From a virus, in the IMG/VR virus record IMGVR_UViG_3300028114_000657, positions 1 to 29,053 of that record: DNA of 29,053 nucleotides. The stretch is one strand, 5' to 3'. How positions within the stretch are numbered: the stretch's first letter is position 1; each line of letters begins with the position of its first letter. This document shows, piece by piece, positions 21,009 through 27,376 of this stretch. The notes under the pieces were generated by a model. The model did no database searches. It saw only the letters and a list, made by a program, of their open reading frames with translations, and was not told where the DNA came from. Made by a program: the position numbers and the translations under genes.

Positions 21009-21584
21009 ATGAAAAATAATAATTATTTAGATTTTTTATACCATAAAATTCCAGACTTAACAATGCTTACTTATCCTAGATCTGGCAAACATTGGTTATA
21101 TTGGAACATATTAACAAATACAGACCTAAAAGTAAACTTTTTTCACGCAATAGGTAAAGAATATTATAAAAATAATCTTTGTGTCCCAATAATAACAGTA
21201 GTCAGAAGCCCAGAAGAATGCTTAGCTTCTATAAATACAATGGAACAAAATACAAAAATTGATAACAGACTAAATGAGTATATAAATCATTATGAATTTA
21301 TTCTAGAGCATGCAGATTTATTTTTTGCATATGAAGACTTAAAGGAAAAAACTCCACAGATAATAGAAGCTATATGTAATAGGTTTGGTGGTACGGTATT
21401 AGGGTCAAACCATAACTTTCAAGAATATGAAAGATGGTATAAAGAAACACAGAACCCAATTAAACTTATAACATCAAAAGAGTCTGTTTTGTATCAAGAT
21501 GTACTTAAACAAACTAAATCTCTTGATTTATCTAAACACAAAAAATTGTATTTTGCTGCAAAAAGCAAAGCAATCAATCTTTAA
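21009..21584 (+). CDS. Sulfotransferase-like protein
   Basis: 191 residues. LTYPRSGKHWLYW (20-32) is the 5'-phosphosulfate-binding loop and TVVRSPEECLASI (63-75, with Arg66 and Ser74) the 3'-phosphate-binding motif of PAPS-dependent sulfotransferases; a FFAYEDLKEKTPQI segment fits the family's later helix. It is shorter than most family members. Probable substrate is a carbohydrate of the host or phage surface, given the glycan cassette upstream (inference). It runs opposite to its neighbours and has a leaderless start. Confidence 0.8.
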   Translation: MKNNNYLDFLYHKIPDLTMLTYPRSGKHWLYWNILTNTDLKVNFFHAIGKEYYKNNLCVPIITVVRSPEECLASINTMEQNTKIDNRLNEYINHYEFILEHADLFFAYEDLKEKTPQIIEAICNRFGGTVLGSNHNFQEYERWYKETQNPIKLITSKESVLYQDVLKQTKSLDLSKHKKLYFAAKSKAINL

Positions 21585-21684
21585 TTTTATCTTTAATGCA
21601 CCATATGTGTTTATCTGACATAGTTTGATGAGTATCCCAGTATTCAATGTTTTCTTTGTCCATACCGCAGGCTTTACAGTTCAT
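21574..21684 (-). CDS. Zinc-binding microprotein
   Basis: 36 codons: MNCKACGMD at the start and HIWC later give CxxC plus His/Cys ligands. It overlaps the end of the sulfotransferase gene tail-to-tail. A complete promoter with a 6-nt gap to ATG makes it very likely to be real. Confidence 0.65.
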   Translation of the reverse strand: MNCKACGMDKENIEYWDTHQTMSDKHIWCIKDKIKD

Positions 21685-21690
21685 ACATAC

Positions 21691-21719
21691 ATAATACCTT
21701 ATTTAGAAAATAAAGTCAA
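21691..21719 (-). promoter_or_regulatory. Full -35/-10 leaderless promoter
   Basis: TTGACT, 17 bp, TATTAT, 6 nt, ATG on the - strand. Confidence 0.7.
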
Positions 21720-21726
21720 ACATGGA

Positions 21727-21852
21727 TTATGATACAAGGCCCATTGATAGATGATTTAAGCACACATCTGCAACCACATATTCGTGGTGATTTACTACAA
21801 CATCGTAATGTGTTGCATCTTTATCGCAGAAGAAGCACTTATCTTTTTTCAT
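21727..21852 (-). CDS. Zinc-binding microprotein
   Basis: 41 codons: KCFFCDKDATHYDVVV, then VADVCLNHL, i.e. CxxC and CxxH ligands as in small treble-clef-like domains. Leaderless promoter. It resembles in outline the CDSC...CGHH protein at 7870. Confidence 0.65.
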   Translation of the reverse strand: MKKDKCFFCDKDATHYDVVVNHHEYVVADVCLNHLSMGLVS

Positions 21853-21858
21853 ACACTT

Positions 21859-21867
21859 ATTGTATCA
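21859..21867 (-). promoter_or_regulatory. Extended -10 leaderless promoter
   Basis: TGA-TACAAT, 6 nt (AAGTGT), ATG on the - strand. Confidence 0.65.
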
Positions 21868-21874
21868 TGCCAAG

Positions 21875-22054
21875 CTATAGGCTATAAGTCTTCAAAGCGC
21901 CATTTGCTGCAATCTCAGCCTCTTCCTCTGTATGGCAATATCCATATCTTACAACCTTCAACCCATCATATAGGGTCCACTTCCAAGGGATAGATGGCAT
22001 GTAGAATCCAACACGTTTTTTTTCTACATACTCCTCAACGACTACTTTCAACAT
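21875..22054 (-). CDS. Small basic-aromatic protein, paralogue of the gene at 22836
   Basis: 59 residues from the ATG at 22054 (an ATG at 22066 would add MLGD). LKVVVEEYV, then PSIPWKWTLYDGLKVVRYGY and HTEEEAEIAANGAL align with the 22836 protein (KIVIEEYV, IPWKWELYNGL, YGYAHTEDDANKMAN). It is a single small alpha/beta domain, function unknown. Confidence 0.65.
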   Translation of the reverse strand: MLKVVVEEYVEKKRVGFYMPSIPWKWTLYDGLKVVRYGYCHTEEEAEIAANGALKTYSL

Positions 22055-22136
22055 ATCTCCAAGCATCGCCTGTTAATGGATCAATATGCCATCCAAACTC
22101 TTCCTGAAACTTTTCATTTCTTTCAATCATATTCAT
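22035..22136 (-). CDS. Small ORF with its own leaderless promoter
   Basis: 33 codons: MNMIERNEKFQEEFGWHIDP and then LTGDAWRYVESSR. It overlaps the next gene's start by 20 nt. The perfect promoter directly before it is the main support. Function unknown. Confidence 0.55.
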   Translation of the reverse strand: MNMIERNEKFQEEFGWHIDPLTGDAWRYVESSR

Positions 22137-22142
22137 GTATTT

Positions 22143-22171
22143 ATTGTAGCAAATTTGTGGGGATAAGTCAA
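22143..22171 (-). promoter_or_regulatory. Full -35/extended -10 leaderless promoter
   Basis: TTGACT, 17 bp, TACAAT with TGC just before it, 6 nt (AAATAC), ATG. It is the most complete example of the pattern in this window. Confidence 0.75.
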
Positions 22172-22177
22172 ATATAT

Positions 22178-22411
22178 TTAAACGTATTCGCCATCCCATA
22201 CTATTTCCCAAGATGTTGTATTGTATAGTCCTGCATCTACAGAAGCAGATTCTTCATTATATAAGCCACCATCAATGTATGGCACTGGAGGTGGGAAGTA
22301 TGTATCATCATATACAGTAATAGTTGGGATCTTGTTTCTTAATGTTATTGTTTCTCTACCAAGGTAAATATTGGCTTTAGGGTTTTTTTGACGAACCAAT
22401 ATTTGTGGCAC
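22178..22411 (-). CDS. Small beta-rich protein, probable virion accessory
   Basis: 77 residues: ILVRQKNPKANIYLGRETIT, then TYFPPPVPYIDGGLYNEES and a repeated AGLYNTTSWEIVWDG. It is proline and aromatic rich with no helix-forming regions. It overlaps the baseplate-like gene by 1 nt, so it probably shares its structural role. Confidence 0.5.
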   Translation of the reverse strand: MPQILVRQKNPKANIYLGRETITLRNKIPTITVYDDTYFPPPVPYIDGGLYNEESASVDAGLYNTTSWEIVWDGEYV

Positions 22412-22764
22412 TATGATGCTCCAGTTATATCGTTCACTACTGTCATAATTCCAGTCAATACTGTATATATAGTGTCTGGATCTGGGGTTGTGTCTGTGAT
22501 TTGAACATCATAAAAATATGATCCTGCAGCCAGTCCTCTGCCAACTGTAGATGTAATTGTACATCTCACGGTAGATGGCAAAACCTTTGTAGCAAGAGCT
22601 GTAGTCTTAGTACCCCCAGAACCTCTCTGAGTTCCGATGGTAAAGGCTACTGTTTCATATAGGGATATATCAAAATTACTGCCATCTTGGTTCTTCAAAA
22701 CAACATCAAATTCGTATGTATCACCACGGTAGTAGCTAAAGTCATGGTTTCCTGGAAATGGCAT
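22411..22764 (-). CDS. BppU-N-like baseplate/tail-type protein
   Basis: 117 residues. YYRGDTYEFDVVLKNQDGSN, ISLYETVAFTIGT, then RGLAAGSYFYDVQITD and GIMTVVNDIT form an Ig-like beta sandwich seen in the N-terminal domain of BppU-type baseplate proteins. A leadered promoter and AAAGGGGG ribosome site precede it. Its place on the - strand, far from the + strand surface proteins, is unusual. Confidence 0.65.
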   Translation of the reverse strand: MPFPGNHDFSYYRGDTYEFDVVLKNQDGSNFDISLYETVAFTIGTQRGSGGTKTTALATKVLPSTVRCTITSTVGRGLAAGSYFYDVQITDTTPDPDTIYTVLTGIMTVVNDITGAS

Positions 22765-22786
22765 ATGTCCCCCTTTTGTTTAACTG

Positions 22787-22795
22787 ATTATATCA
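22787..22795 (-). promoter_or_regulatory. Extended -10 promoter (leadered)
   Basis: TGA-TATAAT on the - strand about 22 nt before the ATG at 22764, with an AAAGGGGG site between. Confidence 0.65.
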
Positions 22796-22835
22796 CGGTT
22801 TAAAGTTCGGCGAAAAATAGAGGTCATAAACATTA

Positions 22836-23069
22836 CTACGCCCTATGAGGGCGATATTGGTTAATAGCCTGATTCGCCATCTTATTAGCATCATCTTCAG
22901 TATGAGCATACCCGTATGTGAGAAGGTTTAACCCATTGTAGAGTTCCCACTTCCAGGGAATTGGATCTATCCTGAAGTTTGTTTGAAGCCTCTTAGGGCT
23001 TCTTCCTCCATTCTTGCCTTTCTTAAATGGTGATACATACTCCTCAATTACTATCTTCAAGATGAACAC
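22836..23069 (-). CDS. Small basic-aromatic protein, paralogue of the gene at 21875
   Basis: 77 residues from GTG (a TTG at 23060, in a TTGA overlap with the upstream stop, would match the paralogue's start better). ILKIVIEEYV, IPWKWELYNGLNLLTYGYAH and DDANKMANQAI align with the 21875 protein; a basic insert (KKGKNGGRSPKR) lies between. The final codons form a CGCCCT/AGGGCG hairpin at 22839-22853. Confidence 0.65.
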   Translation of the reverse strand: MFILKIVIEEYVSPFKKGKNGGRSPKRLQTNFRIDPIPWKWELYNGLNLLTYGYAHTEDDANKMANQAINQYRPHRA

Positions 23070-23326
23070 TTCACATGCTTTGTCTGCTTATTCTTCTTGT
23101 TCCAAAGTATCTGATTGCCAACCAAGATCCTATCATTACAGACAGAGCAGGTGGTAATATACTGGCTTACAATCTTAACCCACTTAGCACCTTTGACAGG
23201 GGCATTATTGTTTTCTTTCTTTGCTTTCCTAAGTGCCTTTAGCCTAGATGGGGTCAGGATGTTGCCATCTTTGTCATATCTGACAGTGCTGAAAGAATTG
23301 TTCTTTGTTCTAACATTTTTAATCAT
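23057..23326 (-). CDS. Basic zinc-binding protein
   Basis: 89 residues from the ATG at 23326 (AAGGAT ribosome site). A basic N-terminus with SRLKALRKAKK precedes TTCSVCNDRILVGNQ and HVKC, giving CxxC plus HxxC ligands. The basic helix next to a zinc knuckle suggests nucleic acid binding. Confidence 0.6.
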   Translation of the reverse strand: MIKNVRTKNNSFSTVRYDKDGNILTPSRLKALRKAKKENNNAPVKGAKWVKIVSQYITTCSVCNDRILVGNQILWNKKNKQTKHVKCSS

Positions 23327-23334
23327 GACTATCC

Positions 23335-23544
23335 TTAATAGTTTCTGTGTTTCCAGTTTAGCAGGGTATAGACAAAATGACCATACCAAGTCTTACTACA
23401 TATCTTAATACCTTCTCCCCCATAATGATCCATCATGAATAGGATAAGTCTGGTTTTGTCGTTTGTCCTGATAAATTTACCACAGTCAATGCAGGACTCA
23501 AAGATATATTTGGGTAAAGGTTTGTCAAAGTTCACATCATTCAT
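23335..23544 (-). CDS. Small zinc-binding protein
   Basis: 69 residues: FESCIDCGKFIRTNDKTRLI and GGEGIKICSKTWYGHF supply CxxC and a later Cys/His. No family recognised. Leaderless promoter. Confidence 0.6.
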   Translation of the reverse strand: MNDVNFDKPLPKYIFESCIDCGKFIRTNDKTRLILFMMDHYGGEGIKICSKTWYGHFVYTLLNWKHRNY

Positions 23545-23550
23545 ATACCA

Positions 23551-23559
23551 AGCATAGCA
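23551..23559 (-). promoter_or_regulatory. Extended -10 leaderless promoter
   Basis: TGC-TATGCT, 6 nt (TGGTAT), ATG on the - strand. Confidence 0.55.
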
Positions 23560-23580
23560 GATTTTGGACGGTATGTAAAG

Positions 23581-23673
23581 CTAAGAACACTTAGGACAAA
23601 CCCTAGTAGGATACTTAATCCCATAAGGTACTTGATACATAGATCCACAGTTAAAGCATAGGACATTTAGCAT
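23581..23673 (-). CDS. Zinc-ribbon microprotein
   Basis: 30 codons: VLCFNCGSMYQVPYGIKYPT, then RVCPKCS. Two perfect CxxC knuckles 18 residues apart make a minimal zinc ribbon. Its ATG overlaps the upstream stop (TAATG). Confidence 0.65.
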   Translation of the reverse strand: MLNVLCFNCGSMYQVPYGIKYPTRVCPKCS

Positions 23674-23861
23674 TACTTACAAGCCAGACAGTAAAAGGGT
23701 GTTCTGAGGTTGTCTATATGAGTGTATATGGTTTGAGCACAGTTATGACATTTAATATTAATCATATCTGGGCTTGAAGTAATCATTGAGATTTTAAGGC
23801 TATTTGTGTAGTATACCTTAGTGACATACCATGTGATTAATATTAGGCTTAGTGTTATCAT
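23673..23861 (-). CDS. Membrane-anchored zinc-ribbon protein
   Basis: 62 residues: an N-terminal hydrophobic helix (LSLILITWYVTKVYY), then KCHNCAQTIYTHI and FYCLACK with two CxxC knuckles 16 residues apart. It is like the next gene's ribbon but tethered to the membrane. Leaderless promoter. Confidence 0.65.
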   Translation of the reverse strand: MITLSLILITWYVTKVYYTNSLKISMITSSPDMINIKCHNCAQTIYTHIDNLRTPFYCLACK

Positions 23862-23867
23862 ATATCA

Positions 23868-23876
23868 ATTGTAGCA
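23868..23876 (-). promoter_or_regulatory. Extended -10 leaderless promoter
   Basis: TGC-TACAAT, 6 nt (TGATAT), ATG on the - strand. Confidence 0.65.
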
Positions 23877-23898
23877 TATGGCTAGCTGTAGCATATAC

Positions 23899-23988
23899 CT
23901 AGTCTTTAAAAGACTCGTAGATACCCATAGCAATCAATATTCCAGAGAAAGCTAGCATGCCGTATATCCAGTAAATGATGATGTCCAT
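23899..23988 (-). CDS. Single-helix membrane microprotein
   Basis: 29 codons: IIIYWIYGMLAFSGILIAMG forms one helix, followed by IYESFKD. It starts exactly 6 nt after a TATAAT box. It is the last gene before the repeat region. Confidence 0.55.
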   Translation of the reverse strand: MDIIIYWIYGMLAFSGILIAMGIYESFKD

Positions 23989-23994
23989 AGAGTG

Positions 23995-24000
23995 ATTATA
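23995..24000 (-). promoter_or_regulatory. -10 box of leaderless promoter
   Basis: TATAAT, 6 nt, ATG on the - strand, at the edge of the GGTTTGATA repeat region. Confidence 0.55.
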
Positions 24001-24493
24001 CCTGGTTTAAATAGGTTTTATATGTCCGATTTGGGTGGTTTGATAGGGTTTGATAGGATAATAAATCTTACTGATATTTTTTAGATGTGGGTTTCGTGGA
24101 GGAAAGTGGAGTAAAGTGGGGGATTGAGCACTTAGACAGATGGCGTCGTAATGTCCAGGACGTTTTAAAGCCTGCTCCCAAACCTCCAAACCTTATATAT
24201 CCCCTGGATTATACCGCCAAACCTTCCTTTTGTCAAACCTTACATGCTTATTTCCAAACCTTTATAGCTTAAAAACCATATAAAAAACATAGACAAAATG
24301 AGCAAATTTGTCCAATAATATATATAAAGGTTTGATAAATATTTAAAAATCAGGAGAAAAGGTTTGATATCGTAATGTTTTATATAGAGAGGTTTTGTGT
24401 AGTGGTTTGTCTATCTCCCCCGCCAAAAAGCGGGGACGCCAAAGGCGTGATCGTAATGTCTAATAGGATTATTTAGCGGCCTTGCGACGGGAC
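24001..24493. other. Long stretch without a supported gene
   Basis: About 490 bp with no ORF I can support on either strand. It holds most of the repeats described for 24037-24842 and two adjacent GC-rich hairpins, CCCCGC-CAAAAA-GCGGGG (24418-24435) and ACGCC-AAA-GGCGT (24436-24448). Confidence 0.6.
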
Positions 24494-24664
24494 TTATAAA
24501 GAATACAGAACTATACCTATAATAGCTAATGTAATAACAAACCCTGACACTATAAAGTAAAAGAAACCTTTATCTAGTTTGTAAGGTTTGATATCAGAAT
24601 GCCTGGTAAAACCATCATTAATAAAATATGGTCCTCCATGCTTTGAGAAATAGTTTCTGCCCAT
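24494..24664 (-). CDS. Small membrane protein inside the repeat region
   Basis: 56 codons: a hydrophilic N-terminus (GRNYFSKHGGPYFINDGFTR, HSDIKPYKLDK) and a C-terminal helix FFYFIVSGFVITLAIIGIVL. A perfect leaderless promoter precedes it. It contains one repeat copy in its coding sequence (ATCAAACCTT). Topology suggests a C-terminally anchored protein. Confidence 0.6.
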   Translation of the reverse strand: MGRNYFSKHGGPYFINDGFTRHSDIKPYKLDKGFFYFIVSGFVITLAIIGIVLYSL

Positions 24665-24670
24665 ATAAAG

Positions 24671-24679
24671 ATTATAACA
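24671..24679 (-). promoter_or_regulatory. Extended -10 leaderless promoter
   Basis: TGT-TATAAT, 6 nt (CTTTAT), ATG on the - strand. The -35 position (24694-24699) falls in a repeat copy (GGTTTGACA), so repeat-binding factors could control it. Confidence 0.6.
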
Positions 24680-24865
24680 TGGTTTTATGGTTTGACAAAT
24701 AAGGTTTGATAGTATAAAATGGGAGGTTTTTTAGAGCCTTCGTAATGTCCTCAAATAGGAGAAAAATTTTGAGATCTCGTAATCCCAAAAAATGGGAAAA
24801 ATTTGGACATATCGTAATAAGGTTTGAAGAAATGGTTTGAATGCTCGGCCCCACCACCGCAGTGG

Positions 24866-25126
24866 CTAAGGGTTTAAAATTAAATAAACAATACTCTGTG
24901 AGCTTTTGAATCCTGTATCTTCTACACCAGCCACACGAAGCAAACCTTTAAATGCTTGCTCTATACTTTCTTGTGCTAGTGGAGTGGATTCTACTATCCC
25001 CTCAAAAATACAATGGGCTAGTGGAAATCCAACATCAAACATATCAAATAAATCTTCAAGTTCTGGAATGCGTTCTATCCATACCTCATTAAGGATTTCT
25101 ATTTTCTTAGCGTATTCTGTAGTCAT
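24866..25126 (-). CDS. Small acidic phage protein, paralogue of the gene at 12314
   Basis: 86 residues, helical and acidic: RIPELEDLFDMFDVGFPLAH, then IVESTPLAQESIEQAFKGLL and GVEDTGF. It shares its core with the 12314 protein. It overlaps the upstream gene by 20 nt. It is the last gene of the right-hand operon before the repeat region. Confidence 0.7.
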   Translation of the reverse strand: MTTEYAKKIEILNEVWIERIPELEDLFDMFDVGFPLAHCIFEGIVESTPLAQESIEQAFKGLLRVAGVEDTGFKSSQSIVYLILNP

Positions 25127-25310
25127 GGTGTTGATCTTCCTTTTCTGCTTCTGCTGAGTCCGTTAGTGTGATTAAGCGATTGTAAATTACATTAGGTGAT
25201 AATCGTACCAGATAAACACCAATCATGTCAAGGTCAAGGCGAAGGTCTGCCAAGATATTGCATAATTGTATTGCTACCTTTTCTTCCTTCGTTACCAGTT
25301 TTTTTCTCAT
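25107..25310 (-). CDS. Small conserved phage protein
   Basis: 67 residues: AIQLCNILADLRLDLDMIGVY, then LSPNVIYNRLITLTDSAEAE. I recall a similar LDLD..G.YL pattern in actinophage proteins, unknown role. It has its own leadered promoter and an AAGGAG ribosome site. Confidence 0.65.
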   Translation of the reverse strand: MRKKLVTKEEKVAIQLCNILADLRLDLDMIGVYLVRLSPNVIYNRLITLTDSAEAEKEDQHHDYRIR

Positions 25311-25326
25311 GATTCTCCTTACCTAC

Positions 25327-25335
25327 ATTGTACCA
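25327..25335 (-). promoter_or_regulatory. Extended -10 promoter
   Basis: TGG-TACAAT on the - strand, 16 nt before the ATG at 25310. The promoter abuts the T-tract of the upstream terminator. Confidence 0.6.
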
Positions 25336-25379
25336 AAAAGAGGAGAGGGGCGCAACCCACCACTAATTGCGCCTCCTCT
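25335..25379 (-). terminator. Rho-independent terminator (- strand)
   Basis: On the - strand, AGAGGAGGCGCAA and TTGCGCC....TCCTCT pair (with a 4-nt bulge) and are followed by TTTTT. It ends the 27.9-25.4 kb operon. Confidence 0.75.
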
Positions 25380-25391
25380 AATGTAGCCTGA

Positions 25392-25778
25392 TTATATGGC
25401 TACGTGCTCAGCGGAAACCTTTGGCAGGTATGCTTCAATGAATAACTGCCAGTCTAATACATTGCCCTGGTTATCAATGATAGTTTCTTTAGAGATATCA
25501 ATGACTACCGTCGTATCTCCTAGATCTTCGTTAAGATTATTAATAGCATAAATACCAAACCCTGTCTCACTAAATACGGAGTCTTGAATTAAATAACTAA
25601 TAACCATACGAGTAAAGTAACTAGCATCACTCCACCTAGGTTTAGCATGTAGCAGCGCCATTGCTAGGTCCCGCTGCCATTCTGTCTCACCCCAGTGGCT
25701 ATATAGGACAACATGTGCAGTGGGCTCACCAATTGCTGCCTCTACATCTTTAAATACATAGCAAATTCTTGCTCCCAT
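25392..25778 (-). CDS. Conserved phage protein of unknown function
   Basis: 128 residues: HVVLYSHWGETEWQRDLAMA, then AKPRWSDASYFTRMVISYLI and TGFGIYAIN. I recall this SHWGE...DLA.AL.HA.PRW.D.SY pattern from a conserved phage family; its function is unknown. The His/Trp/Glu cluster might be an active site. Coupled to the upstream gene by TAATG. Confidence 0.7.
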   Translation of the reverse strand: MGARICYVFKDVEAAIGEPTAHVVLYSHWGETEWQRDLAMALLHAKPRWSDASYFTRMVISYLIQDSVFSETGFGIYAINNLNEDLGDTTVVIDISKETIIDNQGNVLDWQLFIEAYLPKVSAEHVAI

Positions 25779-25912
25779 TATTCTTGCTCCTCTAGATCTG
25801 TAATTAGTTTGGCAATGATGTTATGTGCTTGAATGTTTTCTGTCTCTGACCCACCCCACAAAAGTTTTTGGGCCAGATCTAGTTGACCATTAAGATAGAT
25901 ATCAGTTACCAT
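25778..25912 (-). CDS. Small helical protein
   Basis: 44 codons: MVTDIYLNGQLDLAQKLLWG, then TENIQAHNIIAKLITDLEEQE, helical and acidic. TAATG overlaps at both ends show it belongs to the coupled operon, which is the main evidence that it is a gene. Confidence 0.6.
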   Translation of the reverse strand: MVTDIYLNGQLDLAQKLLWGGSETENIQAHNIIAKLITDLEEQE

Positions 25913-26217
25913 TAGTCTTCATCCTCTTCTAGTAAATCAACAGGGTCTAAAATATAACCTTTTTCTAACATCCATTCTAATACATCATCATGGTGTTGCT
26001 CTGCTCCATACTCTAGAGAGAAGCCCTTGCCTGCCTCTACAGACTCGCAGAGACCATTCCATACAGTATCAAGGTTGACGTCTGCATGGTAAGACTCATC
26101 ATCTAGTATATCTACAATAACATTCCATGTCCATAGCCATACCATGGGCAGGCCTAGACTTGTTGTCTGCAGTATCTCTAGACACTTGTGTAGTTTATCT
26201 CTATCTTCCGTTTTCAT
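25912..26217 (-). CDS. Conserved phage protein of unknown function
   Basis: 101 residues from the ATG at 26217, which overlaps the upstream stop (ATGA) behind a GAGG site; the longer frame up to 26271 lies inside the upstream gene. It is helical and acidic with many Trp residues (VWLWTWNVIVDILDD) and an acidic end (DLLEEDED). No motif recognised. Confidence 0.65.
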   Translation of the reverse strand: MKTEDRDKLHKCLEILQTTSLGLPMVWLWTWNVIVDILDDESYHADVNLDTVWNGLCESVEAGKGFSLEYGAEQHHDDVLEWMLEKGYILDPVDLLEEDED

Positions 26218-26849
26218 TTTACCTCTACTTTCGGTGGTAGTCCCATTAACTCTAACACAGGCCACTGACATTTAGGGCACACATATTCTTCATGCTCCTC
26301 CATGTATAACTCATCAGGATCTCCTGCATGGTAGTGGTCACATTCTTGGCATTTCCAGTTATATTCCATGCCGTCAAGTTTTTCACCTTTGAGGTACTCA
26401 TGCTCTCCACCCCAACCAGTCTCTTCCTCATATGACAAAGTAAATAATAAATCAGGGTACTGAGCAGACAGTTCAGCAAGAGCCTCATCTGGAATTCCCC
26501 AAGGGGATTCAAAGTTATACTGAATTACATAGTTCTCACCATTGACTTGCTCTCCACCAATGTAAACACTACTTGCATCCCATTTAACTCCCCAATTAGT
26601 AATGTTCCATGTATACCAATCGTTGCCATTTGTAGATTCTGATTTCTGCAAAGGGTATGTGTCTAGATCAGTTGGAGCAATTATGTTCCAATATGAGAAG
26701 ATAGGACTATCATTAGTTTGTATGCTTACTTCATTAGTCTGCCACTCATCTATTGGCACAGAGATAGGCTTACCTACCTGCTCCTTTAACTTAAGGACAG
26801 ATGACTCAGATCCTTCTACAGTTAATCCGTTATAAACCCAATTTGGCAT
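26214..26849 (-). CDS. YubB/DUF1281-like ferredoxin-fold protein with zinc knuckles
   Basis: 211 residues. MPNWVYNGLTVEGSESSVLK, the NWGVKWDASS motif, FESPWGIPDEALAELSAQYP and FTLSYEEETGWGGEHEY match the DUF1281/YubB ferredoxin-like family common on phages and plasmids. A C-terminal extension holds CQEC and CPKC, a probable zinc site. Function unknown; the family is often found near DUF932 genes in mobile DNA. Confidence 0.8.
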   Translation of the reverse strand: MPNWVYNGLTVEGSESSVLKLKEQVGKPISVPIDEWQTNEVSIQTNDSPIFSYWNIIAPTDLDTYPLQKSESTNGNDWYTWNITNWGVKWDASSVYIGGEQVNGENYVIQYNFESPWGIPDEALAELSAQYPDLLFTLSYEEETGWGGEHEYLKGEKLDGMEYNWKCQECDHYHAGDPDELYMEEHEEYVCPKCQWPVLELMGLPPKVEVK

Positions 26850-27081
26850 GGTGGTCTCTTTCTATTTGTTGGCGGTCTATAGATAAATTATACGTCATAA
26901 CGTATAGGTCTGTCAAGCAGTCTTTATATCCCTCTCCCCACTGCTTATCCTCAAACTCTTTATATTGCATTTCATTCATCATATTTTTAAGTTCACCGTG
27001 CATGATATCAATTAGTGGTATGGAGATATCTTCTAATGCTTTAGTTAAATGTTCGGGTAGGAAAGGATACTTAGCGCTCAT
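26830..27081 (-). CDS. Small helical protein of unknown function
   Basis: 83 residues, helical: LPEHLTKALEDISIPLIDIM, then MQYKEFEDKQWGEGYKDCLT and RQQIERDHHAKLGL. No motif recognised. A GGAG site precedes the ATG; both ends overlap neighbouring genes. Confidence 0.6.
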   Translation of the reverse strand: MSAKYPFLPEHLTKALEDISIPLIDIMHGELKNMMNEMQYKEFEDKQWGEGYKDCLTDLYVMTYNLSIDRQQIERDHHAKLGL

Positions 27082-27250
27082 TTATATACTCCAATAGGTG
27101 ATCACAGGTAGCAATGGCTCCTTCATAGTAAGCGTCTGACTCATAGTACTCGTCATCACTAATAGGAATATCATTGTTAGCGTCCTCAACGTCTTGCTCC
27201 AAGGAGATTTTGTGAATTTTTATATACTCTCGTAATGTGTCTATGTTCAT
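27071..27250 (-). CDS. Small acidic protein of unknown function
   Basis: 59 residues from the ATG at 27250 (in an ATGA overlap with the upstream stop; a longer frame exists but lies inside that gene). Helical and acidic with DDEYYESDAYYEGAIAT. No family recognised. Confidence 0.55.
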   Translation of the reverse strand: MNIDTLREYIKIHKISLEQDVEDANNDIPISDDEYYESDAYYEGAIATCDHLLEYINER

Positions 27251-27372
27251 TTTAATCCATAAAATATTTTGCATGCTTCGCAGTAGCAGTCGTTGTGACT
27301 CCATATTTCCTTTAATTCGTCACAATATGGGTCATCGTATTCGCTTATGTGCTTTAGTTTTGATATGTCCAT
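27247..27372 (-). CDS. Cysteine-rich microprotein
   Basis: 41 codons: KLKHISEYDDPYCDELKEIW, then SHNDCYCEACKIFYG. CYCEAC plus an upstream Cys and His could bind one zinc. A TATACT box 7 nt before the ATG supports it, as does the overlap with the next gene. Confidence 0.6.
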   Translation of the reverse strand: MDISKLKHISEYDDPYCDELKEIWSHNDCYCEACKIFYGLK

Positions 27373-27376
27373 AGTA

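Larger units (their letters stand above)
24037..24842. repeat. GGTTTGATA / TCGTAATG repeat region, candidate origin or operator array
   Basis: AAGGTTTGATA-type copies on + lie at 24037, 24047, 24327, 24359, 24583, 24689, 24701, 24819 and 24834; inverted copies (CAAACCTT) lie at 24179, 24187, 24218, 24234 and 24255. A second motif, TCGTAATG or TCGTAAT, lies at 24146, 24370, 24451, 24740, 24778 and 24812; at 24359-24377 the two are fused. One copy is inside the 24494 gene, and others flank its promoter. Several spacings are near 10, 21 or 32 bp, so sites would share a helix face. Confidence 0.7.

Noticed and set aside
24087-24272. + strand ORF of 61 codons in the repeat region
   Set aside because: Its C-terminal half is simply the translated inverted repeats (recurring Lys-Pro, Gln-Thr), and it has no promoter or ribosome site at its GTG.
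24418-24448. Terminator in the repeat region
   Set aside because: The two GC-rich hairpins have no T-tract on either strand.
24672-24857. - strand ORF of 61 codons in the repeat region
   Set aside because: Low-complexity, repeat-derived sequence overlapping the promoter of the supported 24494 gene, with no start signals.
24001-24865. CRISPR array
   Set aside because: Repeats are short (about 11 bp), occur in both orientations and have irregular spacing with no constant spacer length; no Cas gene is near.
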